Positions 1-11,421 are shown, counted from the first letter of the stretch. The stretch: 38,186 nucleotides of DNA from Marinimicrobium sp. (GCA_027322215.1 DAHVRW010000005.1:1-38186); one strand, 5' to 3'. Program-made: numbers and translations. Notes: generated from the sequence alone by a model not told the origin.

Positions 1-641
1 AGCGCCAGGAGTAAATCCTGGTGAGGGGGCTCGGCCCGACTCAGTATCCATTGGCGTAATTGCTGACGCCACACGTCCACCCCGGTGCCGGCCGGTGCCA
101 GCATCCGATTGGCCTCATCGGCGCGCACATAGCCACTGGCGTGGATCCCTTGGCGCAGCAACCAGCCTTGATAATCAAATCCACCTGGATTAACAAAGCC
201 GCGGGGCGTATTAAGGCGCACGCGCATTTGCCAGCGCTCGCCACTCTTGGGAATCTCGCCCCTATACCAACTGATTAGAGCCCGCTCGGGCATGCGTACC
301 AAGGGGATGCCATTGACCGGTTCGACCGATTCCAGCTTAAGTGTAAAACGGGTCCGCCGGGAATCGGTATCCGGTAGCCCGACGACCACACCGCGAACCA
401 GAAAGTCTTCACCGCTGCGCTCGGAGGGCAGCTGTGATTGCACCAGCAAGTGCCCATTGAGCACACCCCACGCAACGCCGGCACACAGACAAGCGGGCAG
501 ACTCAACCAGCGCCGGGAACGACGCCAGACGCACAGCAGTGGGGGGAGCATAAGCGGGAGCAACCATACTAACGAAGGAAGAAAACGTAGATACCCAACA
601 CTTAAGATGCCGACGCAAAAAATGAGAAGCCGCGCGCTCAT
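1..641 (-). CDS. comEC: ComEC/Rec2 DNA internalization protein, N-terminal part
   Basis: This is the first 213 residues of a ComEC/Rec2-type protein; the rest lies beyond the left edge. ComEC forms the inner-membrane channel for single-stranded DNA during natural transformation. The protein begins MSARLLIFCVG, has hydrophobic segments over roughly residues 4-35 and 47-65, then a soluble DUF4131-like domain (about 70-185) with the typical stretches RGVVVGLPD, RMRLN-like QMRVRLNTPRG, FVNPGGFDYQGWLL and GIHASGYVR. The ATG at 641 is preceded by a GGGAGGG ribosome site. The diagnostic NPGGFDYQ-type motif makes the family call secure; whether the full gene is intact cannot be seen. It is divergent from the DUF2062 gene, an arrangement also found near comEC in related bacteria. 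Confidence 0.9.
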   Translation of the reverse strand, partial: MSARLLIFCVGILSVGYLRFLPSLVWLLPLMLPPLLCVWRRSRRWLSLPACLCAGVAWGVLNGHLLVQSQLPSERSGEDFLVRGVVVGLPDTDSRRTRFTLKLESVEPVNGIPLVRMPERALISWYRGEIPKSGERWQMRVRLNTPRGFVNPGGFDYQGWLLRQGIHASGYVRADEANRMLAPAGTGVDVWRQQLRQWILSRAEPPHQDLLLA

Positions 642-755
642 TCAAAGCCCTCCCTGGCAAGTCCGTTGCTAACAATAAAGCTGTGGCCAATTAGGGCAGC
701 GAGTACCGCAGAGGCAAGTGGGTTTGTGAAGCCCGCCACAGCGCTTGAATCCGAG

Positions 756-785
756 TTGTTCGCCGGCCGCCCCCCAAGGCATAAT
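756..785 (+). promoter_or_regulatory. Candidate sigma-70 promoter for the DUF2062 gene
   Basis: TTGTTC (756-761), an 18-base spacer and CATAAT (780-785) lie 31 bases before the ATG at 817. Both hexamers are near consensus. Read by eye only. Confidence 0.4.
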
Positions 786-816
786 AGCCCTTTCGCCCGC
801 AGTCATGTGAACCCGT

Positions 817-1386
817 ATGGCACGCAAGATAATCCGGCGGTTTGTACCCAGCCCCGCGGCCATTAAGGACAAGCCTGGGCTGCGCTTCCTGGGTGGACTG
901 CTACAAAACTCAAGCCTTTTCCATCTGAACCGACAATCGGTTTCGATGGCGTTTTTCGTGGGTATTTTTGTGGCGTTCTTGCCCATGCCATTTCAGATGC
1001 CTTTAGCGGCTCTCCTGGCCCTGTGGGTACGCTGCAACCTGCCTTTGGCCGTGGCGCTGGTCTGGATTACCAACCCACTTACCATGCCCGTCATATTTTT
1101 TGTCACCTACCAGTTCGGCCGCTGGTTGTTACAAACCCCACCTATGACGGTATCTCTAGAACTCTCATGGGATTGGCTCATCAATGAATTTGGGCTGATC
1201 TGGAAACCGTTGCTAGTGGGCTCGGTATTAAGTGGTCTGTTTTTCGCCACACTCGGCTTTGTCGCCATTCAGGTATTTTGGCGCTGGCAAGTGGCTAAAA
1301 GCTGGCAGTTACGCAAGCTCCGCCGTCGCCAGCGCGCGGCAGAAACTCGCCAGAACGACCTCCAAAAGAACGACCGCCATAAGTAA
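817..1386 (+). CDS. DUF2062 domain membrane protein
   Basis: A 189-residue protein with the DUF2062 pattern: basic start MARKIIRRFVPSP, then FLGGLLQNSSLFHLNRQSV, a hydrophobic segment around FVGIFVAFLPMPFQMP (residues 48-65), a second around ALVWITNPLTMPVIFF (about 85-105), and a third near residues 130-155. The C-terminus is strongly basic (LRKLRRRQR) and probably cytoplasmic. The FxPMPFQM and TNPLTMP motifs are characteristic. The biochemical role of the family is not known to me; it occurs near comEC and lol genes in related genomes. The ATG at 817 gives the usual family length; no strong ribosome site is visible. Confidence 0.85.
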   Translation: MARKIIRRFVPSPAAIKDKPGLRFLGGLLQNSSLFHLNRQSVSMAFFVGIFVAFLPMPFQMPLAALLALWVRCNLPLAVALVWITNPLTMPVIFFVTYQFGRWLLQTPPMTVSLELSWDWLINEFGLIWKPLLVGSVLSGLFFATLGFVAIQVFWRWQVAKSWQLRKLRRRQRAAETRQNDLQKNDRHK

Positions 1387-1418
1387 ATGCGAAAGGAAAC
1401 GACCCCCGAAGACAAACG

Positions 1419-2654
1419 TCACTCGTAACGCAGAGCCTCGGCAGGCTGAACCCGGCTGGCTCGCCATGCGGGATACAAGCTAGCACACAGACAAATTGCC
1501 AGCGCCGTCACCGCCACCTGAATAACATCCGGCCAATGGATACTGGACGGCAGGTAACTGATGGGATAAACGTCGGCCTGTAAAAACTGGATGTGCAACA
1601 AACGCTCTAGCCAGAGCACAAAATCGGTCACTCCAAGCGCCAGTAACACGCCCACAATCACTCCCACTCCGGTACCGATCAAGCCAATCAAGCCTCCCTG
1701 GACCATGAAAATGCCCATAATTTGTAGCGATGAAGCGCCTAGGGTACGTAAAATGGCAATGTCGCCGCGCTTGTCCACCACCACCATGATCAGCGTGGAC
1801 ACCAAGTTGAACGCGGCGATGGCGATGATCAAAAATAACAGCAGGCCCACCATGCGTTTGGACATATGGATCGCCTGGTAGAGATTGCCGTGGGTGCGGG
1901 TCCAGTCCGACGCATAATAGCCCGCCGGCAGGTTGCGCACCAGCTCCGTGGCCACCCGTGGCGCTTGAAACAGATCGTGCATCTGCAAGCGAATACCGCT
2001 CACCGCACCGGGAAACTCCGACAGATCCGAGGCGCGCTCCAGCCCGGTCACCGCAAAATTATTGTCGATTTCTGTGCCGCTATCGAAAATCCCCACCACC
2101 TCCAAAGCGCTGACCGCCGGCGCCACGGTGTTTTGGCCCCGCCGCGGCACCACCAGCGTGAGCCGATCTCCTGGTGCCACGTCCAAACTGCGCGCCAAAC
2201 CGACCCCAAGCACCACGCCTTGCGGGTGCTCCATCAGGGCGGCCAATGCCCCTTGAGGCAAAAAGCGCTCAAGCATATCCCGCTGCCCTGGGGCCTCTAC
2301 ATCAAGGCCGTACAGCTCCACCGGCGCCACTTGGCGATGACGGGACACGAGACCCTGCAGGCGTACAAAGGGCGTAGCCGACTGCACCTGGGGGTGCTGT
2401 CGAAGCTCATCCAGCAAGGGCTGGGGCTCATGGATGCCGTTACGGTGGTACACCGCGGCATGGGGCATAATGCCCAGGATGCGCTCCCGTAACTCCCGGT
2501 CGAAACCGTTCATGACCGAGAGCACCACGATCAACGCCATAACACCCAGGGCCATTCCCACGAGGGAAAAGCCGCTGACAAAAGAGATGAACTGATTGCG
2601 GCGCTTAGCGCGGGTGTAGCGCAGGCCTATAGTCACAGGGATCAAATTCAGCAT
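1419..2654 (-). CDS. LolC/LolE-family lipoprotein-releasing permease
   Basis: A 411-residue permease of the LolCDE system, which extracts outer-membrane lipoproteins from the inner membrane and hands them to LolA. Family signs: the N-terminal GLRYTRAKRRNQFISF, first membrane helix with GMALGVMALIVVLSVMNGFD, a large periplasmic MacB-like domain (about 50-265), and the FtsX-like C-terminal half with three helices, RTLGASSLQIMGIF and the end RVQPAEALRYE. I start it at the ATG encoding MLNLIPVT, which matches family N-termini; a GTG 33 bases upstream is possible. Only one permease is present and no LolD ATPase is adjacent, so I cannot tell LolC, LolE or a LolF-like hybrid apart. It is convergent with DUF2062 and divergent from the PilZ gene. 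Confidence 0.88.
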   Translation of the reverse strand: MLNLIPVTIGLRYTRAKRRNQFISFVSGFSLVGMALGVMALIVVLSVMNGFDRELRERILGIMPHAAVYHRNGIHEPQPLLDELRQHPQVQSATPFVRLQGLVSRHRQVAPVELYGLDVEAPGQRDMLERFLPQGALAALMEHPQGVVLGVGLARSLDVAPGDRLTLVVPRRGQNTVAPAVSALEVVGIFDSGTEIDNNFAVTGLERASDLSEFPGAVSGIRLQMHDLFQAPRVATELVRNLPAGYYASDWTRTHGNLYQAIHMSKRMVGLLLFLIIAIAAFNLVSTLIMVVVDKRGDIAILRTLGASSLQIMGIFMVQGGLIGLIGTGVGVIVGVLLALGVTDFVLWLERLLHIQFLQADVYPISYLPSSIHWPDVIQVAVTALAICLCASLYPAWRASRVQPAEALRYE

Positions 2655-2778
2655 GGGCGCATTAAAACCTATTGACCGACCCGCCACAAGCTTGACTGTT
2701 GCGGGCTTTGACCCGCTTCCGGCCTCTGGCGCCTATTGCGCTTCGAGGTTATGCTATGAGCAGTACAGGAGCCGCTAA

Positions 2779-3354
2779 ATGTCTGAACGCCGCCGTTTTT
2801 TCCGCATCGACGATTACGTCCGCCTCACTTATCAAACCGTATCCCGGGAGACCGTGGAACAGGTTCAGCCAGAGAGTCTGTTTCCCGATGCGGGCTTACT
2901 CAGCCTGCAAGCGGAACTCAAAAAACTCGACAGTGAGTCGGCCCAACTGTTGTTCCAAATCAAAGATCAAGACCGGCGTCTGGGGGATTACCTACATCTT
3001 CTTAACCGCAAAATTGAGCTGGTATCCCAGCAATTGATGGCCGATCGCGCATCCGGGGAGACCAACGCTATGCGCCGGGAGGTGAATCTCAGCGAAGGCG
3101 GCGTCGCCTTCAGTAACCCCACGGCGATTGAAGAAGGCCAGTTTCTCGCACTGCATTTACTGTTTTTACCCAGTTACGCTGGCGTGGTACTCTTCGCTCA
3201 AGCGGTACGATGTGAAGCGCAGCACAACGGCCAATTCAACATTGGGGCAAACTTCCATAAAGCGTCGAGCGCGCAAAAACAATTCCTGAGCCAGCAGATT
3301 ATGCGTGCTCAGATGGCGGATAAACGCCGCCGATTAGAAGAAAAAACATCCTAA
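2779..3354 (+). CDS. PilZ domain protein (c-di-GMP receptor type)
   Basis: A 191-residue soluble protein. The c-di-GMP binding pattern is split: the arginine motif RRRFFR is at residues 4-9 and the second motif VNLSEGGVAF at about 102-111, separated by a helical insert (about 40-95: LQAELKKLDSESAQLLFQIKD and following) that may form a coiled coil. Both PilZ half-motifs are intact apart from N instead of D in the D/NxSxxG motif, so ligand binding is plausible. An AGGAG site lies 7 bases before the ATG. The next gene starts 12 bases after the stop, so the two are probably co-transcribed. The effector output is unknown. Confidence 0.85.
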   Translation: MSERRRFFRIDDYVRLTYQTVSRETVEQVQPESLFPDAGLLSLQAELKKLDSESAQLLFQIKDQDRRLGDYLHLLNRKIELVSQQLMADRASGETNAMRREVNLSEGGVAFSNPTAIEEGQFLALHLLFLPSYAGVVLFAQAVRCEAQHNGQFNIGANFHKASSAQKQFLSQQIMRAQMADKRRRLEEKTS

Positions 3355-3366
3355 GGGGTCGAGACT

Positions 3367-3669
3367 ATGAACATAGCCAAATGGTTGGGATTAATGCTTC
3401 TGGTAGGTGTAGCGCATGGCGCTCATGCCGACCAAGTGCGCATTCCGGTCAGCCAGCAACCGGGAGCCAATGTGGAGCGCCCTTCCCCGGGAATGAGCAA
3501 AGAACGAGTTGAAGAACGATTCGGCGTCCCTGTGGAGCGTCGTGCTGCGGTAGGCGACCCGCCCATTTCCAGCTGGGATTATGGGGATTATGTGGTCTAC
3601 TTCGAATACAACACTGTATTGCACAGTGTTCTCAAGCACCGTCCTCAAGCCTCTGCTGACTCTCGCTAA
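3367..3669 (+). CDS. Small periplasmic protein with BamE/SmpA-like fold pattern
   Basis: A 100-residue protein with a clear Sec signal peptide (hydrophobic WLGLMLLVGVAHG, probable cleavage after AHA at residue 21). The mature part has PSPGMSKERVEERFGVP, VGDPPISSWDYGDYVVYFEYN and VLHSVLKH, a spacing that resembles the BamE/SmpA-type domain (GMSxxxVxxxFGxP ... W.Y ... V.FE...V). No lipobox is present, so it is not a BamE lipoprotein itself. It follows the PilZ gene by 12 bases with AAGGGG 9 bases before its ATG, and is likely in the same transcript. Function is not known; the pairing with a PilZ protein suggests, without proving, an envelope role. Confidence 0.75.
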   Translation: MNIAKWLGLMLLVGVAHGAHADQVRIPVSQQPGANVERPSPGMSKERVEERFGVPVERRAAVGDPPISSWDYGDYVVYFEYNTVLHSVLKHRPQASADSR

Positions 3670-3785
3670 AGTCCGAGCCCGGCTTTTCGGCTAACAGCGG
3701 CAATGGTTAATGACACCTTGCCGCTCTGCCTCCTGAACCAAATCCATCACCGACGCCAGCTTGGGCGTCGGAAGCCCAGGGATTG

Positions 3786-4043
3786 CTATCTATCGTCTGA
3801 AACCGGTGCGGCCTTAACCTCGTAGCCCAGGTTGTTAGCGACGTTATCGTCCCGCCCGGCATTAAGGTCTTTACATTTGTTTTCGTCATTGCCGCAAAAA
3901 TCACACACGTAATCCTTTTCATTGAGCGCCCGGCCCACACCGCCGCAGGACCCCGCCAACGGTTTGCGCCCGAACATGACGCCCACAGACATCGCAGCCA
4001 CCACGCTCAACATCACTACTAAAGTGACTATCATCATTGCCAT
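3786..4043 (-). CDS. nqrM: Na+-NQR maturation protein NqrM (DUF539)
   Basis: An 85-residue protein required for assembly of the iron site of Na+-NQR in families studied. It has one N-terminal membrane helix (residues 3-23), then GRKPLAGSCGGVG and CDFCGNDENKC. The four cysteines expected of NqrM are all present (C33, C47, C50, C57). It is the last gene of the nqr group, 12 bases after the apbE stop, and TTTAGGAGG is placed well before the ATG at 4043. An in-frame ATG two codons later is a weaker alternative. Its C-terminal tail (about 62-85) is variable. Confidence 0.93.
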   Translation of the reverse strand: MAMMIVTLVVMLSVVAAMSVGVMFGRKPLAGSCGGVGRALNEKDYVCDFCGNDENKCKDLNAGRDDNVANNLGYEVKAAPVSDDR

Positions 4044-4055
4044 AAATAAAGCCTC

Positions 4056-5135
4056 CTAAAGGGTTTGCTGCCTAAAGCGTTCAAATGCACTGGAATGTTG
4101 GTCGGCAAAGCCCTCATCCTGTATTAGAACCATATACACCGGCAGTTGTTCCCTCTCCGCCAGGGCCATGCCCCGCTCCTCTCCCAACACACTCATGGCC
4201 GTAGCCCAGGCATCGGCCTCGGCCGCCGTTGGTGCGATCACAGAAACCGACACCAGCCGATGGCGCACCGGATAACCCGTGGTTGGATCAATCGTGTGGG
4301 AAAAGCGCTCGCCGTCCAGTTCGTAAAAATTGCGGTACTCGCCCGATGTCACCAGACCTTGATCGGTCAGCGAGACCACTAGCCGTGCCTCTCCGCGCAA
4401 CATACTGGGTTGTTCGATGGCCAGCCGCCATGGGCCGCCTCGCGGAGCTTCCCCTTTGACGGCCAGATCGCCCCCGATTTCCACCAGTATGTTCTCAAAA
4501 CCCCGCTGCTCGAGCATCCGAAGCATCCAATCGGCGCTATAGCCTTTAGCGACTCCACCCAAATCGATACTAATATCCGCTAAACGACGCGCCTGCCCCT
4601 CACCCAGCTCCAGGTGCTGGTAGCCGACCCTCGAACGCAAAGCGTCCACCTCTGATGCACCCGGGGTTTGCGCAGGGCCGGGGTCGGGACCAAAACCCCA
4701 GAACCTCACCAGAGGCATAATAGTGACGTCAAAAGCACCACCACTACGCGCACTGATGTCCTGGCTGAGCTGAAGCACATCCATTAAAGGCTCGGAGATC
4801 GACAGCCATTGGCCAATTTCGGCCCGATTCAACTCCATCAACTCCGAATCTTCGATGTAGATGGAAAACACCTGATTCAGGTAACGAAATTCGGCATCGA
4901 CCGCCTCTTGCAAGGCTTGTGCATCGGCCTGTAAAGGCTCGCCCGCGACGGCGGACAAGGTGATGTTGTAGTGGGTGCCCATGGTGTGGCCGGTCAGCTT
5001 GATATGCTCACGGACCGACTGGTCCTGACAGCCAAACAGCAATAGGCACAGAAACAAAAACGAGGCTCGCAACGCCAGCCTCGTTCTGTTATTTGCCGGA
5101 TTTGTCGGGACGTGCAACTTAACCCCCGAAGTCAT
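4056..5135 (-). CDS. apbE: FAD:protein FMN transferase ApbE
   Basis: This lipoprotein attaches FMN covalently to threonines of NqrB and NqrC, using FAD as donor, on the periplasmic side. Visible motifs: [78 protein letters not shown] and [13 protein letters not shown]; length fits the family. The lipobox LLFGC is clear. The start is uncertain. The ATG at 5135 lies inside nqrF with GGAGGAG 12 bases upstream, but gives a long hydrophilic leader. A TTG at 5072 with GAGG 6 bases before it gives a compact, ideal lipoprotein signal ([14 protein letters not shown]). I list the ATG and consider the TTG at least as likely. A terminator-like hairpin overlaps this region. Confidence 0.93.
   Translation of the reverse strand: MTSGVKLHVPTNPANNRTRLALRASFLFLCLLLFGCQDQSVREHIKLTGHTMGTHYNITLSAVAGEPLQADAQALQEAVDAEFRYLNQVFSIYIEDSELMELNRAEIGQWLSISEPLMDVLQLSQDISARSGGAFDVTIMPLVRFWGFGPDPGPAQTPGASEVDALRSRVGYQHLELGEGQARRLADISIDLGGVAKGYSADWMLRMLEQRGFENILVEIGGDLAVKGEAPRGGPWRLAIEQPSMLRGEARLVVSLTDQGLVTSGEYRNFYELDGERFSHTIDPTTGYPVRHRLVSVSVIAPTAAEADAWATAMSVLGEERGMALAEREQLPVYMVLIQDEGFADQHSSAFERFRQQTL
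5051..5085 (-). terminator. Terminator-like hairpin after nqrF, inside the 5' end of apbE
   Basis: Read on the minus strand: perfect 9-bp stem AACGAGGCT / AGCCTCGTT (5085-5077 and 5067-5059), 9-base loop, followed by a tail running TTTTTGTTT. This is the shape of a Rho-independent terminator and begins 34 bases after the nqrF stop. It overlaps apbE coding sequence, and a possible TTG start of apbE sits in the loop. Confidence 0.5.
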
Positions 5136-6342
5136 CCAGCATGATGTTCTCCTCCTCAACTCCCAGGTCTTTCAGGAGTTTGATAACGGCGGCATTCATC
5201 ATGGGCGGCCCACACATGTAGTACTCACAGTCTTCTGGTGCGGGGTGGTCTTTCAAATACTGCTCGTACAAGACGTTGTGAATAAAGCCCGTTGGGCCAT
5301 TCCAGTCGTCTTCCGGTTGCGGATCTGACAGAGCCACATGCCATTCGAAGTTCTCATGCTCTTCCGCCAGCTTGTCGTACTCTTCCTGGTAGAAAAGCTC
5401 TTTGAGAGAGCGGGCACCGTACCAAAACGTCATCTTCCGGTTGGTTTTTAATCTCAGCAGCTGGTCGAAAATATGGGAGCGCATGGGCGCCATACCCGCA
5501 CCACCGCCGATGAAAACCATTTCGTTATCGGTGTCTTTGGCAAAGAACTCCCCAAACGGTCCGAACACCTCGATCGTATCGCCCGGCTTCAGGCTGAAGG
5601 TGTAGGACGACATAATGCCCGGTGGAATCCCTTTGCTACCGGGAGGAGGTGTGGCGATGCGAATATTAAACTTCACAATGCCTTTCTCTTCGGGGTAGTT
5701 AGCCATAGAGTATGCGCGCTGTACGGGCTCTTTCACCACGGATTCAAGCTCGAAAAAGCCGAATCGCTCCCAGTCGCCGCGAAATTGCTCTTCAATGTCA
5801 AAATCTTTGAATTCGACATGATGGGGCGGACACTCCAGCTGCACATAACCGCCCGCACGGAAATCCACGTCTTCCCCTTCGGGGACACGAAGCGTTAGCT
5901 CTTTGATAAATGTCGCCACGTTAGGATTAGCTTCCACGGTACAGGTCCACTGCTTGACGCCAAACACGTCCTCAGGCACCTGAATGACCATATCCTGTTT
6001 AACGGGAACCTGGCACGACAGACGCCAGCCTTCACGAGCTTCGCGCTTGGTAAAGTGTCCCTCTTCACTGGGAATCATAGCGCCGCCACCGGATTCTACG
6101 ATGCAGCGGCACTGGGCACAGGTACCGCCACCACCACAGGCCGACGGCAAGAATAAACCTGCACTGGACAGGCTCTGCAGCAACTTACCGCCAGCCGGAA
6201 GAGTCAGCGTTTTCTCACCATTGATTGTAACCTGTACATCGCCTCCGCTCACGAGCTTGGCCCGCGCACTCAAAATAACGAGTACTAGCAGAAAAACGAG
6301 CAGCGTAAACATTCCTACGCCAAGAATAATTTCCAAAGCCAT
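5119..6342 (-). CDS. nqrF: Na+-NQR subunit F, NADH dehydrogenase flavoprotein
   Basis: The 407-residue electron-input subunit oxidises NADH and passes electrons through FAD and a 2Fe-2S cluster. An N-terminal membrane helix (residues 3-25) is followed by a ferredoxin domain with [12 protein letters not shown] (C69, C75, C78) and the fourth ligand C110 in RLSCQ. The reductase half has RAYSMAN for FAD binding, [13 protein letters not shown] for NADH binding and CGPPMM near the C-terminus, ending in the conserved LDDFGG. Length and motifs are fully typical. It follows nqrE by 18 bases and its 3' end overlaps the possible ATG start of apbE. Confidence 0.98.
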   Translation of the reverse strand: MALEIILGVGMFTLLVFLLVLVILSARAKLVSGGDVQVTINGEKTLTLPAGGKLLQSLSSAGLFLPSACGGGGTCAQCRCIVESGGGAMIPSEEGHFTKREAREGWRLSCQVPVKQDMVIQVPEDVFGVKQWTCTVEANPNVATFIKELTLRVPEGEDVDFRAGGYVQLECPPHHVEFKDFDIEEQFRGDWERFGFFELESVVKEPVQRAYSMANYPEEKGIVKFNIRIATPPPGSKGIPPGIMSSYTFSLKPGDTIEVFGPFGEFFAKDTDNEMVFIGGGAGMAPMRSHIFDQLLRLKTNRKMTFWYGARSLKELFYQEEYDKLAEEHENFEWHVALSDPQPEDDWNGPTGFIHNVLYEQYLKDHPAPEDCEYYMCGPPMMNAAVIKLLKDLGVEEENIMLDDFGG

Positions 6343-6360
6343 CTAAAGCTACCTCGCTGA

Positions 6361-6969
6361 TTACAGGTCGATGCCGCCAAAAGACATGAAGCCAAGGGAC
6401 ATGAGACCGGCGGTGATGAAGGTAATACCCAAACCCTGCAGGCCTGCCGGCACGTCGCTGTATTTCAATTTCTCGCGAATCCCCGCCAGTGCTGTGATTG
6501 CAAGGGCCCAACCCACTCCGGTACCGGCACCGAAGGCGACACTTTCACCAAAAGTGTAGCTGCGCTCAACCATAAACAAAGTACCGCCCATGATTGCGCA
6601 GTTCACAGCGATTAGCGGTAGAAATACACCCAGCGCGTTGTACAGCGCAGGGACATACTTATCCAACACCATCTCCAGGATCTGTACCACCGCGGCAATA
6701 ACACCGATATAGACGACCAGGCCGAGAAAGCTCAGATCCACATTCGGCATACCTGCCCACGCAAGAGCCCCGTCAGACAGGACGTAGGTAAACAACAGGT
6801 TGTTCAGCGGCAGCGTGATGGTTTGTACAACAACCACCGCAATGCCCAAACCAAACGCCGCACCAATCTTTTTAGAGATGGCCAAAAAGGTACACATCCC
6901 CAGGAAGTACGCCAGCGCCATGTTTTCAATGAAAACGGAGCTAACAAAAATGCTCAGATAATGGTTCAT
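6361..6969 (-). CDS. nqrE: Na+-NQR subunit E
   Basis: A 202-residue integral membrane subunit with six predicted helices. The cysteines that, with those of NqrD, hold the intramembrane iron-sulfur centre are present: C26 in FLGMCTF and C124 in [11 protein letters not shown]. Other family stretches include [14 protein letters not shown] near the start and [11 protein letters not shown] at the end. It starts 2 bases after the nqrD stop, implying tight translational coupling, with GGAGG just upstream inside the end of nqrD. Confidence 0.98.
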   Translation of the reverse strand: MNHYLSIFVSSVFIENMALAYFLGMCTFLAISKKIGAAFGLGIAVVVVQTITLPLNNLLFTYVLSDGALAWAGMPNVDLSFLGLVVYIGVIAAVVQILEMVLDKYVPALYNALGVFLPLIAVNCAIMGGTLFMVERSYTFGESVAFGAGTGVGWALAITALAGIREKLKYSDVPAGLQGLGITFITAGLMSLGFMSFGGIDL

Positions 6970-6971
6970 TT

Positions 6972-7628
6972 TTACGCCTCCTGAGGCTTGCTATTGGGGG
7001 CTATTTTAAAATCCGGTTCTTCCACCTGTTCTTTTTTCCAGGTGCGTATACCCCAGATAAAAAAGCCAATCAGGAAAAAAGCGCTGGGTGGCAGGATGAA
7101 CATACCATTAGGCTCAAACCAGCCCCCTTCCGCCAGCAGAGGCAGTACGGGGTAATCCAGCAACGTTCCCGAACCCAGAAGCTCACGGAAAAACGCCACC
7201 GCTATCAGAATCAGGCTATAGCCCAAGCCGTTCCCAATACCGTCAAGAAAACTGGGAAAGGGCTTATTGTTCATGGCAAACGCTTCCGCCCGCCCCATAA
7301 CGATACAGTTAGTAATGATCAGGCCCACGAAGACCGACAGCTGACGGCTCGTATCATAGGCATAGGCTTTAAGAACCTGGTCAACCACAATCACCAGCGA
7401 GGCAATTATCGTCATCTGCACGATGATGCGAATGCTGGATGGAATCTGTTTGCGCACCATTGAGACAAATAGGTTCGAAAATCCCGTCACGAGCGTAACC
7501 GCGACACACATAACCAGCGTCACTTTAATGTTGACGGTGACCGCAAGCGCCGAACAAATCCCCAAAATTTGTAGAGTAATGGGGTTATTACGAATCAGCG
7601 GTACGAACAACAAATCTCTCGCTTTCAT
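6972..7628 (-). CDS. nqrD: Na+-NQR subunit D
   Basis: A 218-residue membrane subunit, inverted-topology homologue of NqrE. It has [20 protein letters not shown] (C25) and [16 protein letters not shown] (C108), the cysteines that complete the shared intramembrane iron centre. The variable hydrophilic C-terminus ([11 protein letters not shown] onward) is typical. Start ATG at 7628 is 3 bases after the nqrC stop and has GGAGG upstream within the nqrC end. Confidence 0.98.
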   Translation of the reverse strand: MKARDLLFVPLIRNNPITLQILGICSALAVTVNIKVTLVMCVAVTLVTGFSNLFVSMVRKQIPSSIRIIVQMTIIASLVIVVDQVLKAYAYDTSRQLSVFVGLIITNCIVMGRAEAFAMNNKPFPSFLDGIGNGLGYSLILIAVAFFRELLGSGTLLDYPVLPLLAEGGWFEPNGMFILPPSAFFLIGFFIWGIRTWKKEQVEEPDFKIAPNSKPQEA

Positions 7629-7631
7629 GAT

Positions 7632-8405
7632 TTAAGCCTCCTCTTGTCGGCCGACCAAGTAGGATTTAAAGCCTTTCTCGCCAAGCCAAAATTTAATCAT
7701 GCTATCCGCCCCTCTCGTGGTCAGAGTCGCACCGGACAAGCCATCGATTCGGTACTCGGCACCGGGTTCAGCCGGGTCTACGGACCCTTTTACCACCGAC
7801 AAAGCCACATCACCTGCGTCGTCATAAACCTGTTTGCCCTCCCAGCGAGCCTGCCAGCGCGGGTTGTCGATCTCTCCTCCAAGCCCCGGTGTTTCGCCAT
7901 GTTCGTAGAAGCGCAAACCACGCACAGTGTTCGCGTCCGCCTCGAGTGCCAGAAAGCCCCACATGGTGGACCAAAGGCCGTAAGCCCGCACGGGCAGGAC
8001 AATACTTTCAAGCTCACCCTGGGTATCTTGGACCAGATAAACCAAGGCGTAGTCTTCCCGACGCTGGATGCCGGCAATGTCTTCGGTCCGGCTCAGCCCA
8101 AGAGAAGTGCTCGGGTCACGGGCGACACGGCGCTGGTCATACTCCTGCACAGAAATATCGTCCGTGTATTCACCCGTGTTCAAATCCACTACGCGGATCT
8201 CCACGCGCTCATTAAACACCTCGTCTACGCTGCGCGCCGGATCAAGCAAGCCCACGGTAGAGAGAATGTTACGCTTAAAATCCAGCTCTTGGTTGGCAAT
8301 CTGTGCCGGTCGCAGAATCACTGCGGCTCCGGACACAAGTACCGAACACACCAGACACAACAACAGGGTAACTGTGATGGTTTTTTTAACCGTTTCGTTA
8401 GCCAC
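7632..8405 (-). CDS. nqrC: Na+-NQR subunit C, covalent FMN subunit
   Basis: A 257-residue subunit with one N-terminal membrane helix (about 8-32) and a periplasmic FMN-binding domain. The flavinylation motif DGLSGATLT places the FMN-bearing threonine at about residue 227. I start it at GTG 8405, which overlaps the end of nqrB: GGAGG lies 7 bases before that GTG and the N-terminus [12 protein letters not shown] then matches the family. The longer frame to 8450 would add 15 residues read over nqrB and is not supported. Other conserved stretches are [13 protein letters not shown] and [11 protein letters not shown]. Confidence 0.97.
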   Translation of the reverse strand: MANETVKKTITVTLLLCLVCSVLVSGAAVILRPAQIANQELDFKRNILSTVGLLDPARSVDEVFNERVEIRVVDLNTGEYTDDISVQEYDQRRVARDPSTSLGLSRTEDIAGIQRREDYALVYLVQDTQGELESIVLPVRAYGLWSTMWGFLALEADANTVRGLRFYEHGETPGLGGEIDNPRWQARWEGKQVYDDAGDVALSVVKGSVDPAEPGAEYRIDGLSGATLTTRGADSMIKFWLGEKGFKSYLVGRQEEA

Positions 8406-9600
8406 GTGCCAACCTCCGCTTAATGTTCGCCTGCACAACACCGTGGTCAATTAGAGGTGCGAACAGGTTGGCAAATAGGATCGCCAACATCATTCCCTCT
8501 GGAAACGCAGGGTTTATTACTCGAATAATGACCACCATAAAACCAATCAGCGCCCCAAACCACCATTTACCGACGTCTGTCATGGCGGCTGAAACCGGAT
8601 CGGTTGCCATAAAAATCATACCGAAGGCAAAACCACCCAAAACCATATGCCAGTACCAGGGCATCGCGTACATCTGATTGGCTTCAGAACCGATAACGTT
8701 GAACAACAGAGCTGTGGCAATCATTCCCAGCATAACCCCAGCGACAATGCGCCAGGAGGCAATGCCCATGATCAACAGAACGGCGCCACCGATGAATATC
8801 GCCAAGGTGGAGGTTTCACCAATTGAGCCGGCCATACTGCCAAAGAAGGCATCCAGCCAGGTCAGTTGGTCGGTCAGCCCGCTCATGCCATCGGTAAAGG
8901 CTACCGACAAAGCCGTGGCGCCAGAGTGACCATCCACTGCGGTCCACACTTCGTCACCGGAGATATAGGCCGGGTAAGCGAAAAACAAAAAGGCACGGCC
9001 CGTGAGTGCCGGGTTGAGAAAGTTTTTGCCGGTTCCGCCAAAAACTTCTTTTCCCACCACAACCCCGAAGCTGATACCCAAGGCCGCTTGCCACAATGGC
9101 AGATCGGGAGGACAGATCAACGCAAACAGCACAGAGGTTACGAAGAACCCTTCATTCACCTCGTGACCTCGCACGGTGGCAAACAACACTTCCCAGGCGC
9201 CGCCCACGGCGAACACCACGAAGTAGATGGGCAAAAAGTACGCCGCACCGTGCCAGAAGGAATCCCAGATGCTGTTGGCGTCGTAGCCGCCAAACATTTC
9301 AATAAAGCTGCCGCGCCAACCTTCCACGGCCGTCAGGCCCAACTCGGCCATAGCCATGTTGGCCTGCATACCGACGTTGTACATCCCGTAAAACATGGCG
9401 GGAAAGGTGCACAGCCAAACGGTGATCATGATCCGTTTAAGGTCGATCCCATCGCGCACATGGGCCGTTCCTTTGGTGACGTCCGGAGCGCGGTACAACA
9501 TGGTATCCAACGCTTCGTAGAGCGCATACCATCGCTCCCATTTGCCGCCTTTTTCAAAGTTGGGCCCGATATTGTCGAGGAAATTTCTCAGAGGTTTCAC
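8398..9600 (-). CDS. nqrB: Na+-NQR subunit B, membrane FMN/riboflavin subunit
   Basis: A 400-residue membrane subunit, with about ten helices, that carries covalent FMN and takes part in sodium translocation. The ApbE target [10 protein letters not shown] places the FMN threonine at about residue 229. Also visible are the N-terminal [17 protein letters not shown], the helix with GGAWEVLFA (the glycines linked to quinone and inhibitor sites in Vibrio), [17 protein letters not shown] and [16 protein letters not shown]. The end overlaps nqrC by 8 bases. It begins 3 bases after the nqrA stop with GGAGGGTTA-type sequence just upstream. Confidence 0.98.
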   Translation of the reverse strand: MKPLRNFLDNIGPNFEKGGKWERWYALYEALDTMLYRAPDVTKGTAHVRDGIDLKRIMITVWLCTFPAMFYGMYNVGMQANMAMAELGLTAVEGWRGSFIEMFGGYDANSIWDSFWHGAAYFLPIYFVVFAVGGAWEVLFATVRGHEVNEGFFVTSVLFALICPPDLPLWQAALGISFGVVVGKEVFGGTGKNFLNPALTGRAFLFFAYPAYISGDEVWTAVDGHSGATALSVAFTDGMSGLTDQLTWLDAFFGSMAGSIGETSTLAIFIGGAVLLIMGIASWRIVAGVMLGMIATALLFNVIGSEANQMYAMPWYWHMVLGGFAFGMIFMATDPVSAAMTDVGKWWFGALIGFMVVIIRVINPAFPEGMMLAILFANLFAPLIDHGVVQANIKRRLARG

Positions 9601-9603
9601 AGC

Positions 9604-11421
<1,818 letters not shown>

